The position numbers were made by a program, and so were the translations under genes. A stretch of DNA of 64,000 bases. It comes from Ilyomonas limi (lineage in GTDB: Bacteria; Bacteroidota; Bacteroidia; Chitinophagales; Chitinophagaceae). Below are positions 9,524 through 18,798 of this stretch, in pieces. Positions within the stretch are counted from its first letter, which is position 1. Each line of letters opens with the position of its first letter. The stretch covers positions 186,001 through 250,000 of the forward strand of contig NZ_SZQL01000001.1 of assembly GCF_005233845.1 (NCBI RefSeq), written 5' to 3'. The notes beneath the pieces are model-generated. The model was given only the letters and a program-made list of their open reading frames with translations, did no database searches and had not been told where the DNA came from.

Positions 9524-9742
9524 ATTGTTTCGTTTTATATAGCACACGGGTAGCACGGACTGAAGCACACAAATTTTTTATATGAATTGTTCAAATGCGA
9601 ATTGCACGAATTTGATAACACACGGATGAAATGGCTGCGATATGGATAAGAATGGTTGTATTAGGTGAATGAATCAGGTTCATCAGATTTCCTCATTGGT
9701 ATAATCCTTATCCAATCCCACCTGTGTTCCAAAAAACGTGTA

Positions 9743-10900
9743 TTATACATCGCCTTTATTTAGCTCAATCCTAAAAGTAGTGCCTTTACCCAATTCGCTG
9801 TTTTTAATAAAAATAGTGCCTTTGTGATATTGCTCTATAATGCGTTTGGTAAGCGTTAATCCCAGGCCCCAGCCGCGTTTTTTGGTAGTAAAGCCGGGCT
9901 TGAATACATTCTTAATATTGGCTTTGCTAATGCCTTTGCCGGTATCTGTTACTTCTATAATATTTTGCGTAGCAGTATGCAGCAAATTAACGGTGAGCGT
10001 GCCTTTTCCATCCATAGCATCCAGTCCGTTTTTCAGCAGGTTTTCAACAACCCAATCAAACAAAGGCGGCGAAATCATAGCTGGTATATTTTCTTCGCCA
10101 TGCGTGTTAAATATAAACTGCACTTTACCACCGGCGCGCTTACGCATATAGTCCAGCATATATTGCACCTGTTCTACGAGGTTGCGCTCTTCCAGCCTGG
10201 GTGTGCTGCCTATTTTGCCAAAACGGTCGGTAATGAGCAGAAGCCTGTTTACATCTTTTTCAATCTCCGGTGCAATATAGCTGGCACCTTCTATTTCTTT
10301 CAGCATTTCTACCCAACCCTGCAGGCTCGTAACCGGCGTACCCAACTGGTGCGCCGTTTCTTTTGCCATGCCTGCCCACAACTGGTTTTGTGTACTGCGA
10401 TAGCTACTGCGCTGCGCAATGATTACTACTGTAATAAACAAGCCAATAATTAATAACTGAACGATGGGATAATACCTTACTTCCTGCTGCAACCGGCTTT
10501 CGCCATAGTAGTAGCGGTTGGCAATATAGGGTGTATCAGAAAGTTTTAAGATAATGGGAGCGCGCTGTGCTTTAAACTGCCTTAGTTTATCTTTTAGATA
10601 ATCAACATCGTTTGCTACCCTGGTGCTGTCGATGTTGCGATAATTGGTAATACTGTCTTTTTCATCAGTTTCAATAATGGGAATATCCACATTTTCCTGA
10701 ATGAGTTTAATTGCCAGCGGCGGCACTGTTTGCGTTTCGGTATTCATAATGGTACGCTGCGCTTCCACCCAGTTTTCCACGCGTTGCTTTTCGTCTTTTG
10801 CAATTTTTTGCGACAGGTAGCGCGAATAGATAATACTGCCCGATACAATGATGATGGCTATAGCAGCCAGTATATTTCGTAAGTTGAGCCATCTAATCAT
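9743..10900 (-). CDS. Membrane sensor histidine kinase
   Basis: A protein of 385 residues with two membrane helices (about 9-27 and 143-163) flanking a periplasmic sensor region of roughly 115 residues. The cytoplasmic part has the H-box MAKETAHQLGTPVTSLQGW with the phospho-accepting His, the N-box VVENLLKNGLDAM, and the G-boxes VTDTGKGIS and GWGLGLTLTKRI. It should autophosphorylate and pass phosphate to a response regulator. No regulator is adjacent, so it is an orphan kinase in this window. The ABC genes start divergently about 100 bases away. Confidence 0.88.
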   Translation of the reverse strand: MIRWLNLRNILAAIAIIIVSGSIIYSRYLSQKIAKDEKQRVENWVEAQRTIMNTETQTVPPLAIKLIQENVDIPIIETDEKDSITNYRNIDSTRVANDVDYLKDKLRQFKAQRAPIILKLSDTPYIANRYYYGESRLQQEVRYYPIVQLLIIGLFITVVIIAQRSSYRSTQNQLWAGMAKETAHQLGTPVTSLQGWVEMLKEIEGASYIAPEIEKDVNRLLLITDRFGKIGSTPRLEERNLVEQVQYMLDYMRKRAGGKVQFIFNTHGEENIPAMISPPLFDWVVENLLKNGLDAMDGKGTLTVNLLHTATQNIIEVTDTGKGISKANIKNVFKPGFTTKKRGWGLGLTLTKRIIEQYHKGTIFIKNSELGKGTTFRIELNKGDV

Positions 10901-11001
10901 GCGTTAAAAATAGAAAATTGTGAGTTGTGAATAGTGAATGGTGAATATTGTGCGCACAAGTACATTCACAGGCATTTGCCGGTAAGCTATATTTTTATTT
11001 T

Positions 11002-11634
11002 ATGATACAGTTCATCAACTTCCAAAAACAATATGGTGATTACAAAGTAATGGATATTGCGCAGGCGCAAATAGAAGCTGGTATTTATTGGCTTAAAGGC
11101 ATAAATGGAAGTGGAAAATCTACCTTGCTGCGATGCCTGGCTGGTTTAATACCGTTTGAAGGAGCGATTCACATTAATGCTATCAACATACGAAAAAGCA
11201 AAAGACTGCACCGGCAACTAGTAAATTATGGCGAAGCCGAACCGGTGTATCCACCCTTTTTAAACGGCAGTGAACTGATCCATTTTTATGCAGCTGCCAA
11301 AGGAGGTAATAAAAGTGAATGTATGCAATACGCAGAACAACTGCAACTGCACCACGCCTTGCAAAAACAAACCGGTTCGTACTCCAGCGGCATGCTTAAG
11401 AAACTGTCGTTAATACTTGCCTTTACCGGCAATCCTAAATGGATACTGCTTGATGAGCCATTGATTACGTTAGATGCAGAAGCAGTAGCAACAATGCTGC
11501 AAATAATAGAGCAGGCTTATAACCGGGGTATTTCTTTTTTACTTACTTCGCACCAGGATGTAGCATTTCCCGATCATACGTTGCCTTTACAAACGCTATA
11601 TATAAAAGATAAAACTGTTACTGCTATACCATGA
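11002..11634 (+). CDS. ABC transporter ATP-binding protein
   Basis: An ATPase subunit of about 210 residues. Walker A is LKGINGSGKSTLLR, the signature loop is SYSSGMLKKLS, and Walker B is WILLDEPLITLD with the switch His in TSHQD. I chose the ATG at 11002, which begins MIQFINFQKQYG, the usual ABC N-terminus. An upstream in-frame ATG at 10948 would add 18 unlikely residues. Its stop overlaps the next gene by 4 bases (ATGA), so the pair is translationally coupled. It probably energises the next protein. The substrate is unknown. Confidence 0.88.
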   Translation: MIQFINFQKQYGDYKVMDIAQAQIEAGIYWLKGINGSGKSTLLRCLAGLIPFEGAIHINAINIRKSKRLHRQLVNYGEAEPVYPPFLNGSELIHFYAAAKGGNKSECMQYAEQLQLHHALQKQTGSYSSGMLKKLSLILAFTGNPKWILLDEPLITLDAEAVATMLQIIEQAYNRGISFLLTSHQDVAFPDHTLPLQTLYIKDKTVTAIP

Positions 11635-12734
11635 GGGCTGCCCTGCATATACTTTTAAAAATCTGGGTACAACAGTTTTACCAGCGTAATGCCGGTTTTT
11701 TCCTGTTTTTGTTTGTGGTGCTGTTTGGTGTAGTACAAAATCCCTTAGCATATCATTATAAGTTGATGCAGGGCATTGTAACTGCTTATACCACATTGGT
11801 AGTTGCACTGATTGTTTGGCTGTTGTATGCATGTAAATGCAGTGCAATAATTTTAAAGTCCATTGCCCGGGAAAAAACATGGTTGTACCAGTTGCAGGCG
11901 ATGGATGCAAAGCGATTATTTTTATTATTAACTATTATACAGGTAATATTGTTTTTGCCGGCAGCCATTTATATACTGGTTACCATAAGCATTGGTATTC
12001 ATGTGCAACAATATGTAGCGGTGATTATGCTATGCTTGTTTTTACTGTTGGTGCACGTGCTGAGTGCTGCATTGTATTACTACGCTTTATTTAACAATGG
12101 CATTCAATTTCAACTATTTAAAAAGCCGGTTTTTACTTATCCCTTTTCAAAAGGATTCTTTTCTTTTTTACTCTGGTATAACCTGTATAAAAGCAAACTA
12201 AAAACAGTAGCTGTTAAGTTCTTTTCCTTTGTATTACTCTTTATTCCCTTAGTATGGAACAGGGCACACATTGAACTGAGTGATTTTGTTATATTTTTTC
12301 AGATAAGTATTGCAACACATGCAGTGATCGTGTATGATAGTGTACAATTTTTAGAGAGAGACTTCCCAACGCTGCGTAATATGCCATTGCCTTTGTATAA
12401 GCTGTTTATGCTTTTTGCCAGCACTTATATTGTACTCTTACTTCCAGAAATATTTTTCCTTTGGTATTATGGCAATGCTGCACACTTGGGTGTAAGCATT
12501 TTTTTGCTGCTGCTGTATTATATAGGACAGTTATTATTATTTACTTCCCTCGCTTACGAAAAGCACCAAAAAATAGAACATTACCTGCTGTATATTGGTT
12601 TGATAACTGCTTGCTCACTCCTGCTTACACCACTTAAAAGTTTTGGGCTGATTGGGTGTGCTTTGATTATAATTGCTTTCGCTTTATTCTCCGGTAATTA
12701 TTATCAATACGAGCCGGAGTATGAAGAGCATTAA
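11631..12734 (+). CDS. Polytopic membrane protein, probable ABC permease partner
   Basis: A very hydrophobic protein of 367 residues with about ten predicted membrane helices and a positively charged N-terminus. I recognise no named permease family. The 4-base overlap with the ATPase gene and the lack of any other membrane component indicate it is the membrane half of the same transporter, much like two-gene Bacteroidota exporters. A hairpin follows at 12799. Substrate and direction are unknown. Confidence 0.65.
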   Translation: MRAALHILLKIWVQQFYQRNAGFFLFLFVVLFGVVQNPLAYHYKLMQGIVTAYTTLVVALIVWLLYACKCSAIILKSIAREKTWLYQLQAMDAKRLFLLLTIIQVILFLPAAIYILVTISIGIHVQQYVAVIMLCLFLLLVHVLSAALYYYALFNNGIQFQLFKKPVFTYPFSKGFFSFLLWYNLYKSKLKTVAVKFFSFVLLFIPLVWNRAHIELSDFVIFFQISIATHAVIVYDSVQFLERDFPTLRNMPLPLYKLFMLFASTYIVLLLPEIFFLWYYGNAAHLGVSIFLLLLYYIGQLLLFTSLAYEKHQKIEHYLLYIGLITACSLLLTPLKSFGLIGCALIIIAFALFSGNYYQYEPEYEEH

Positions 12735-12798
12735 TCTACTTATAGATAACACAGAAAAGTGCAGATAAAATGATAGCAGCACAAGCATAAACAATTAA

Positions 12799-12821
12799 CC
12801 CCGTACTTGTATAGTGCGGGG
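12799..12821. terminator. Hairpin between convergent genes
   Basis: CCCCGTACT and AGTGCGGGG form a 9-bp stem with one mismatch around a 5-base loop. It sits between the convergent membrane protein gene and the UbiB-type gene. Only weak T or A runs flank it, so it may be a modest bidirectional terminator. Confidence 0.4.
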
Positions 12822-12885
12822 CAATATAATAGAGAATTATAGGTAAGATGGAATAATAGCTTATTGCCTGGCTGCTTATTCACCT

Positions 12886-14199
12886 TTAGGGGTTAGCGGC
12901 TTGCAAATGTGGCTTATATTTATCGGTTTTTACCTGTGCTCTTAAATCGTGTAAAATATTGTACAAACCAAAATTGGTACGGTTGATATAAATAAAATGC
13001 TTTACGCCGCGTGCCTGCTTAAATTCCGGCATTCTGGCTATCTGATCGCCATAGGCATACAGCCTGTCAAAATATTCCTCTTTACTAAAGTCAAAGGTCT
13101 CGCTGGCATACGGTTTCGCAAATAATTCAATCATTTCTTTGTAGGCTTTATAGTAAAATTCTACCTGCTGCGGCGTATCAGTAGGCCATATCATTTCCAG
13201 CTTGCGAAAAGCATCTATGGTCTTCGCTTTATCCGCCAACACATCGGCCGATACCAGGGAAAAGAAAGGATAATAAAAATCGTCAGGCAATTGTTTGATG
13301 CAGCCAAAGTCAATAATAGCCAGCCTTTCATCCGGTGTAATGAGGAAATTGCCGGGGTGCGGGTCTGCGTGTACTTTGCGTAACTCGTGCTGCTGAAAAT
13401 TATAAAAATCCCAGAGTGCCTGACCTATTTTGTTGCGTAGTGCTTGTGATGGATCCGTCTGCAAAAATTCTTTCAGATGCAAGCCATTCATCCAATCCAT
13501 CGTAATAACCCGGTGTCCCGACAAGGCAGGATAGTAGGTTGGAAAAACTACATTCTCCAAACTGCTGCAAGCCTGCGAAATCTCTATAGAGCGTTGTACT
13601 TCCAGCTCATAATCCGTTTCTTCCAGCAAGCGCTCCTCCACTTCTTTTACATACACCGTAAATTCCTTTTCGCTCATGCCCAACAGTCGGAAGGCAATAG
13701 GCTTTACCATTTTTATATCCGAAGAAATACTATCGCCTACACCGGGATATTGAATTTTTACAGCCAGTTCTTTTCCGTTCAGCACAGCCTTGTGCACCTG
13801 TCCTATAGAAGCTGCATTCTCCGACCTCAGATTAAACTTGTCAAAAATGAGGTCGGGCGCTTTGCCAAATAGTTTGGTAAAGGTGCGCACAATCAACGGA
13901 CCTGATAGCGGCGGCGCATTGTATTGCGATAAAGAAAACTTATCTACATAAGCTCGTGGCAGCACATTTTTATCCATGCTCAGCATTTGCGCAATTTTGA
14001 GTGCGCTGCCTTTGAGTTCGCTTAACGAGTTGTATATATCAGCCGCATTATCTTCATTCAGTTCGTCGCGGCTTAGTTCCGGGTTGAATATTTTTTTAGA
14101 ATAATGCTTTATATAATTTCCGCCTATCTGTATGCCTGTTTTTACAAATTTTGCACTGCGTGCTACTTTGGTTACAGGTATGCTTTCTTGTTCTTTCAT
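12886..14199 (-). CDS. ABC1/UbiB/AarF family atypical kinase
   Basis: A protein of 437 residues of the ABC1 protein-kinase-like family. Visible motifs are the KxGQ-like ELKGSALKIAQMLSM, the Ala-rich loop SAENAASIGQVHKA (here SENAASIGQVHKA), the VKIQYPG lysine, and the catalytic loop VHADPHPGNF with the metal site IIDFGC. Relatives support ubiquinone or isoprenoid-lipid metabolism through an ATPase activity. It lies 5 bases downstream of a TetR-type gene, so the two are one unit. The pairing is seen in other Bacteroidota genomes as far as I recall. A terminal membrane helix is not obvious. Confidence 0.88.
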   Translation of the reverse strand: MKEQESIPVTKVARSAKFVKTGIQIGGNYIKHYSKKIFNPELSRDELNEDNAADIYNSLSELKGSALKIAQMLSMDKNVLPRAYVDKFSLSQYNAPPLSGPLIVRTFTKLFGKAPDLIFDKFNLRSENAASIGQVHKAVLNGKELAVKIQYPGVGDSISSDIKMVKPIAFRLLGMSEKEFTVYVKEVEERLLEETDYELEVQRSIEISQACSSLENVVFPTYYPALSGHRVITMDWMNGLHLKEFLQTDPSQALRNKIGQALWDFYNFQQHELRKVHADPHPGNFLITPDERLAIIDFGCIKQLPDDFYYPFFSLVSADVLADKAKTIDAFRKLEMIWPTDTPQQVEFYYKAYKEMIELFAKPYASETFDFSKEEYFDRLYAYGDQIARMPEFKQARGVKHFIYINRTNFGLYNILHDLRAQVKTDKYKPHLQAANP

Positions 14200-14204
14200 A
14201 ATGG

Positions 14205-14858
14205 TTAGAATCTCATCCTTTCTTTAAACCGGCTGTTGCGTGCTACAAATTTCCCATAGTCAATAATGTCATCCAAAGGTGAGCGCTGGAAAAGGTTAAA
14301 CGTTACATTCACTCCACGCTCAATGGCTTCATCTGTTTTTTCGAAATTGGTACTGCTGTCATTTATCCAGAAGTTGAGGATAATGCCAAACTGTATCCAC
14401 AATGCATCTTTGTATCTTTTGGAGAGAAAACGGCGGTCTGCCAGTTCGCCGCTATCCAGCCCGCTTTTAATGATGTTTTCGGCAAATGCTTCAAAGACTG
14501 TTCTTGTGCCATGTAATACTTCAGGTGTAGATACATGCGTGCGCGATTTTTTGAGGCTATATACCACAAAGCTGCGCTTGCTTTTAAGCAGTTCTATATA
14601 GGCATAAAAAAAGGCAAGTATTTTTTCGCGTGAGGTATAGGTTGCCCATACTTCCTGCTGTTGTATTTTGTCAATCGCTTCAATAGTAAGATCAACCCAG
14701 ATGGCTTTTTCTACCGCTATAAAAGACGAATAAAAATTGTAAAACTCCTGCTCGGTAATGCCTATATTTTTTGCAAAAACATAAACCGATTTAGGCTCTT
14801 CGTTGTGTGTGAGCACATAATCTATATATGCATCCTGAATCTGCGCTGCTGTAGCCAT
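14205..14858 (-). CDS. TetR family transcriptional regulator
   Basis: A protein of 217 residues with an N-terminal helix-turn-helix (about 5-55, including VYVFAKNIGITEQEFYNFY) and an all-helical C-terminal ligand domain, the TetR layout. The recognition helix is less Bacteroidota-typical and the ligand pocket cannot be predicted. Its stop is 5 bases before the ABC1 kinase start. Transcription as a pair suggests the regulator responds to a membrane or isoprenoid lipid state that the kinase affects (inference). Autoregulation is likely, but I see no clear palindrome upstream. Confidence 0.72.
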   Translation of the reverse strand: MATAAQIQDAYIDYVLTHNEEPKSVYVFAKNIGITEQEFYNFYSSFIAVEKAIWVDLTIEAIDKIQQQEVWATYTSREKILAFFYAYIELLKSKRSFVVYSLKKSRTHVSTPEVLHGTRTVFEAFAENIIKSGLDSGELADRRFLSKRYKDALWIQFGIILNFWINDSSTNFEKTDEAIERGVNVTFNLFQRSPLDDIIDYGKFVARNSRFKERMRF

Positions 14859-15114
14859 AATGAGGTGTTTATTATTTGGTAATAAAAAGTATCTGCATGT
14901 TTAATGCCATTGTAAATAGCAGTATATAAAGGTAGTTTAGAATGATGGTTGTGTGGATGCTTGCATTGTTAAATTTTGAGCAGTTGTACAGCGTTAATAA
15001 TCATGTAAGAAAATTAGATTGTAAACAACAGGTATGTGGGCAAACATAGACTCAGATTATTTAAAGCTACAGAATGACGGAAAGGCTTTGATTTCAAACC
15101 AAAACACTATACAA

Positions 15115-15144
15115 ACAAAAAAGCGCAAGTATCAAACTTGCGCT
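15115..15144 (-). terminator. Intrinsic terminator of the KilA-N gene
   Basis: AGCGCAAGT and its exact complement form a 9-bp stem around a 5-base loop (15122-15144). A T-rich run follows on the minus strand. It sits 6 bases past the stop codon at 15151. Confidence 0.8.
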
Positions 15145-15150
15145 GCCTAT

Positions 15151-15915
15151 TTATGCCACCTGCTGTTCCTCTTTCAATAACTCATGAATAAATGCTCTGC
15201 CTTTTTCAGTCCAGTAGGTGTGAATATTGGATTGATAATTGCCCGCCGAATCTCTAAAAATAGCGGTCTTTGTTCCGGTGTAGCCTTTACCGGCATGTTC
15301 GGCATACAACACCCAGTGATTATCACTTTTATAAATCACTTTTTTAGCATTCAGCAATTTATTTAGCGCAATAGCACTCATGCCCAGTTCTTTTGCAATC
15401 ACATTGGTGGTTATCAATGTTCTGCTTTGCAGTACCGAATCGTGATAATCCAGCTTGCGGGCTTGCTCCAGCACCGATTCTTCATACAGTGTTATTTGAT
15501 GTATCAAGGGTGAAAAAGCATCGGGCAGCACTGCTTCAGTCTCCTGCTGTTCTACGGCTGTTTGCCCATTCAGCATGAGTTCTTTCATTCGCTGGTTGCT
15601 CCAGATAACAAAAGCCGGACTCAGCCAGCGTGCAAATTCCATAGCTGCGTCTTCCTGTAGTAAAAGGCTTCTTTCGCCACCTTCGGCAGCGCTTTTCTTT
15701 ACCCGTTGCACCAGTTCCGAAACCGGTACTTTTTTCATTTCTCCCAATTCCAGGAGCAACCTTTTGGTAGACGACAAGCGCAGCCAATCAGCAGGCTTTT
15801 TACCAAAAGGCTTTGCCATTTGCGTAGCGTTTATCATTATCCCGGTGTTATTAAAAAGGGTTATATTATTATTGCCGTAATATACTGAAACCGGCGTATT
15901 CATTGCTTCCATCAT
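15151..15915 (-). CDS. KilA-N domain / phage antirepressor-like protein
   Basis: A protein of 254 residues with two phage-type DNA-binding parts. The N-terminal KilA-N domain (about 20-125) includes INATQMAKPFGKKPADWLR and FARWLSPAFVIWSNQRM. The C-terminal antirepressor (ANT/KilAC) domain (about 145-245) contains TTNVIAKELGMSAIALNKLL and WTEKGRAFIHELL. Such proteins are usually prophage regulators. No other phage gene is nearby and the gene has its own terminator, so it is either a domesticated regulator or a remnant. It is intact. Function beyond DNA binding is unknown. Confidence 0.85.
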   Translation of the reverse strand: MMEAMNTPVSVYYGNNNITLFNNTGIMINATQMAKPFGKKPADWLRLSSTKRLLLELGEMKKVPVSELVQRVKKSAAEGGERSLLLQEDAAMEFARWLSPAFVIWSNQRMKELMLNGQTAVEQQETEAVLPDAFSPLIHQITLYEESVLEQARKLDYHDSVLQSRTLITTNVIAKELGMSAIALNKLLNAKKVIYKSDNHWVLYAEHAGKGYTGTKTAIFRDSAGNYQSNIHTYWTEKGRAFIHELLKEEQQVA

Positions 15916-16232
15916 TGTTTTCCTATATCTATAAAATTACTGAATTTTAAGCGTTTAATGAAGCGATAAGTGTTAAAGTATATTGTTGTAAATGAGTTTT
16001 TCTCCTTAAAAATCAATGGTTTATACGGGTAAAAAGGAGTGGTTTTAACTAAAAAGCCATCTTTAAGCAGCGCTGCAAGATCACAACCGATCTGCTTATT
16101 ATACGGCCTGTATTTCTCAGATATTTGTAACGAATACTAAACCATTGAAATATAACATCGTCTGTATGCTTGTTAAACACATTTGTTGTCAACTATAATC
16201 TTAACTTACAACCTCAAAACTGTCGTACTTAC
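15916..16232. other. Divergent intergenic region, nothing recognised
   Basis: About 315 bases between the divergent KilA-N and SIMPL genes. It should contain both promoters. I see no exact TTG / TAnnTTTG pair, hairpin or small gene. Confidence 0.4.
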
Positions 16233-16967
16233 ATGATGCGTTCCCTTTTATCTCCCATTATTATTGCTGTAGCTGTTATCATCGCTGTAATCATCGCGGC
16301 TTCTGCTTTCCGCTACCATTTTACTGCTGCCGAAACAATTGCTGTTACCGGCTCTGCCGAAAAAGATTTTGCTTCGGACCAGATTGTGTGGAAAGCTACC
16401 TTTACCCGCCAGGGCTACGAATTGAAAGACGCGTATGCTATGCTGAAATCGGATGAAAATGCCATAAAACAATACCTCAATGCAGCCAATATTGCCGACT
16501 CCAACATTGTGTTTTCCAGTGTGGATGTACAGCGCAACTACAACAACCGGTATGATGAAAACGGACGCATGACAGGCAATGAATTCAGCGGCTACAGCCT
16601 CACCGGCACTGTTACGGTGGATAGCCGCAATATACCGGTAGTAGAAAAACTATCAAGGGAAATTACAGGACTATTACAAAAAGGCATTGAATTGAATTCT
16701 ATTCCGCCCAGCTATTACTATTCAGGGCTGAATACATTGAAGATCGATTTGCTGGCCAATGCCTCTAAAGATGCCAAACAACGTGCAGAGAGCATTGCCG
16801 AAAACTCCGGCGCTTCGCTGGGCAATATTAAAAAAGCTACTATGGGCGTTTTTCAGATAACGGGCAAAAACATGAATGAAGACTACAGCTATGGTGGCGT
16901 ATTCAATACAAGTGCAAAAGAAAAAACAGCCACCATCACATTACGGGTAGAATACCAGTTGAAGTAA
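16233..16967 (+). CDS. SIMPL (DUF541) domain protein
   Basis: A protein of 244 residues from the ATG at 16233, with an N-terminal signal anchor (MMRSLLSPIIIAVAVIIAVII). The rest is a SIMPL/DUF541 domain: ETIAVTGSAEKDFASDQIVWKATF at the front, A-rich helices, then NASKDAKQRAESIAENSG and a C-terminal ITLRVEYQLK strand. Members are periplasmic or cell-surface proteins. Some bacterial ones ease oxidative stress, but the mechanism is unclear. An upstream in-frame ATG at 16170 would add 21 unhelpful residues ahead of the signal, so I prefer 16233. Confidence 0.85.
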   Translation: MMRSLLSPIIIAVAVIIAVIIAASAFRYHFTAAETIAVTGSAEKDFASDQIVWKATFTRQGYELKDAYAMLKSDENAIKQYLNAANIADSNIVFSSVDVQRNYNNRYDENGRMTGNEFSGYSLTGTVTVDSRNIPVVEKLSREITGLLQKGIELNSIPPSYYYSGLNTLKIDLLANASKDAKQRAESIAENSGASLGNIKKATMGVFQITGKNMNEDYSYGGVFNTSAKEKTATITLRVEYQLK

Positions 16968-17081
16968 ATATATGGCCGGGCTTCTATCTTATCTTCCTGC
17001 TCACTTTTTGGAAGCCAAACAAACTGTTGCTTGTGATAAAATACATGCACGTACAGCTGAAAATAGTGCAACCGCTTTGAT

Positions 17082-17118
17082 TAAAAAGAAAGCCGCTCCT
17101 GCGCAGTAGCGGCTTTCT
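17082..17118 (-). terminator. Intrinsic terminator of hsp20
   Basis: An 11-bp perfect stem (AGAAAGCCGCT at 17087-17097, complement at 17108-17118) with a 10-base loop. A T run follows on the minus strand, past the Hsp20 gene. It may also stop the convergent SIMPL transcript. Confidence 0.75.
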
Positions 17119-17262
17119 CATGCATTCCGTACTTCAATTTTCTATTTTGTTCGGGGATAGCCTTTCATTTTGCTAAACCCAAAGCATACCATCCGGTACA
17201 CTTAGCAGTAATGCTTCGGAAGAAGCATTTACCTCTTCCCTCATTTGTATTGACAGCCTTAT

Positions 17263-17751
17263 TTATTTAATCTCGATGCTTTTGATGATGCGTTGAGCGC
17301 CTTCTTTTTTAGGAAGACTTACATGCAGCACACCGTTCCTGTATTGGGCAGAGATGTTATCAGCATTAACGGTGTCGTCAAGCGTAAAGCTGCGGGAGAA
17401 AGACTGCATGCGATACTCCTGACGCAGGTAGCCGTCTTTGCTGCTGCCCTGCTTATCTTCCTCTTTGTGCTCAAACGAAATGGTCAGCAGGTTATCGCTG
17501 ATGTTCACGTTAAAGTCTTCTTTGCTGACACCCGGAGCTACAACTTCCATTTCATAACTCTTATAGGTTTCGCGGATGTTTACCGGAACCTGGTTATTGC
17601 TCAGCATACCGTTGAAGCCCCGGAAATCATCATCAAAGAAGCGGCTTAATGTGTTTTGAAGGGCGCCATCAACTAATCCTTCAAAAGGCATCATAGATTT
17701 GGTAGTAGCCACACTACCATTGCCATTTTTCCTTTTTACTATGTTAGCCAT
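17263..17751 (-). CDS. Hsp20 / alpha-crystallin small heat shock protein
   Basis: A protein of 162 residues with a variable N-terminal arm and an alpha-crystallin domain (about 50-150). Domain marks are VNIRETYKSYEMEVVAPGVSKEDFNV and the closing YRNGVLHVSLPKKEG, and a short IKSIEIK tail carries the IxI-like anchor. It is an ATP-independent cytoplasmic holdase expected to rise under heat or other protein stress. Immediately upstream is an unusually perfect Shine-Dalgarno sequence, and downstream an intrinsic terminator, so it is a single-gene unit. I did not find a CIRCE element. Confidence 0.92.
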   Translation of the reverse strand: MANIVKRKNGNGSVATTKSMMPFEGLVDGALQNTLSRFFDDDFRGFNGMLSNNQVPVNIRETYKSYEMEVVAPGVSKEDFNVNISDNLLTISFEHKEEDKQGSSKDGYLRQEYRMQSFSRSFTLDDTVNADNISAQYRNGVLHVSLPKKEGAQRIIKSIEIK

Positions 17752-17753
17752 AT

Positions 17754-17767
17754 TGACCTCCTTTTTT
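17754..17767 (-). promoter_or_regulatory. Perfect Shine-Dalgarno site of hsp20
   Basis: AAAAAAGGAGGTCA on the minus strand, with five bases between GGAGG and the ATG. Most genes in this window lack any such motif, as is usual in Bacteroidota, so this one stands out. Confidence 0.7.
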
Positions 17768-17916
17768 GGTTGCTTTTACAAATACACTAAGGTCTGTTCA
17801 AACCGTGTGCAAATGAAAAAAGAGGGGAAAAAATGACAATCAGAATGAAAAAATTGCTGTACTAATAAGTGTAAAAAGTGAAATTTTTTCAGTGTACAGC
17901 ATTAAAAAAAATGCGC

Positions 17917-18798
17917 TTAGCCCAGCCAGTAATTTTTCTTTTTCACATAATCCCGGCTTATTTCCAGGCTCTCAAAAAGATCGCGTGTAGATTGGTCCTG
18001 CTCTACAAACCAGTGCTGCAAACCTGCCGTTTTGCGTTCAGCAAAAATGGGGTCAAAATCAATAATGCCGCGCCCCAGCTCTGCAAACTGTTCCGAGCCG
18101 CTTTCCATATCTTTTACATGCCACAATGGAAAGCGTCCGGGATACTTTTTGAAATAATCTACCGGGTTCACGCCCGCTTTGATGATCCAGAAAAGGTCGG
18201 CTTCCATTTTCACGAGGTCCTTATCGGTGCTTTGCAGCAGGAGGTCGTAAGGCACCACGCCATCAATGGGCGGAAACTCAAAATTATGACTGTGATAGCC
18301 AAATTGTATGTTGCTTTTACTACAGGTTTCGCCGGCTTTATTCAGCATCTCGGCAAGTTGCCGGTACAAGTCAAGGCTCGTACGCTCTTCTTTGTACAGC
18401 CACGCGCAAATCATATACGGCACACCCATCGCTGCCGAGTCGTCCACCGCTTTTTGCCAGCCATTCAGCAGTGTGCCCGGCAACTTGCCCCCATCGTGCC
18501 TGCCGGTCATGTAGTGCGAAGAGATAATTTTTAATCCCAGATCTTTACATATTTTGCTAAACTCCTTTGGCTGTTTGCCCCAATAGGTACCATCGTAGTC
18601 AAACAGTTCCACTTCGTTATAGCCCAGTTTTGCCAGCCTCGATAAAGAACCTATGAGGTCTTTTTGCAGGTAAGAACGGATGGTCCATAATTGCACGCCT
18701 AAGGGCTGACTGATTGGCGGCATTGCTTTTGCCAAAGGCGCTACACTTACAGCAGCGGCAGATAAAGCCACATTTTTTACAAAGTTTCTTCTAAGCAT
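17917..18798 (-). CDS. Exported sugar phosphate isomerase/epimerase-like TIM barrel protein
   Basis: A protein of 293 residues starting MLRRNFVKNVALSAAAVSVAPLAKA, a Tat-like signal (RRNF) for export. The mature part is an AP-endonuclease-2/xylose isomerase-like barrel. Candidate metal ligands are EVELFDYDG, SSHYMTGRH, GYHSHNFEF, MEADLFW, WHVKDM and the final FVEQDQS. Such Bacteroidota proteins are generally placed in sugar (for example inositol or keto-sugar) metabolism, but the substrate is not proven. It stands alone between Hsp20 and a divergent ABC exporter. The fold is sure and the reaction is not. Confidence 0.82.
   Translation of the reverse strand: MLRRNFVKNVALSAAAVSVAPLAKAMPPISQPLGVQLWTIRSYLQKDLIGSLSRLAKLGYNEVELFDYDGTYWGKQPKEFSKICKDLGLKIISSHYMTGRHDGGKLPGTLLNGWQKAVDDSAAMGVPYMICAWLYKEERTSLDLYRQLAEMLNKAGETCSKSNIQFGYHSHNFEFPPIDGVVPYDLLLQSTDKDLVKMEADLFWIIKAGVNPVDYFKKYPGRFPLWHVKDMESGSEQFAELGRGIIDFDPIFAERKTAGLQHWFVEQDQSTRDLFESLEISRDYVKKKNYWLG

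Noticed and set aside
15151-15915. Prophage around the KilA-N gene
   Set aside because: Neighbours are a TetR/ABC1 pair and a SIMPL protein; no phage genes at all.
17878-18534. 218-residue frame on the plus strand
   Set aside because: Antisense to the exported TIM-barrel gene, no protein pattern.
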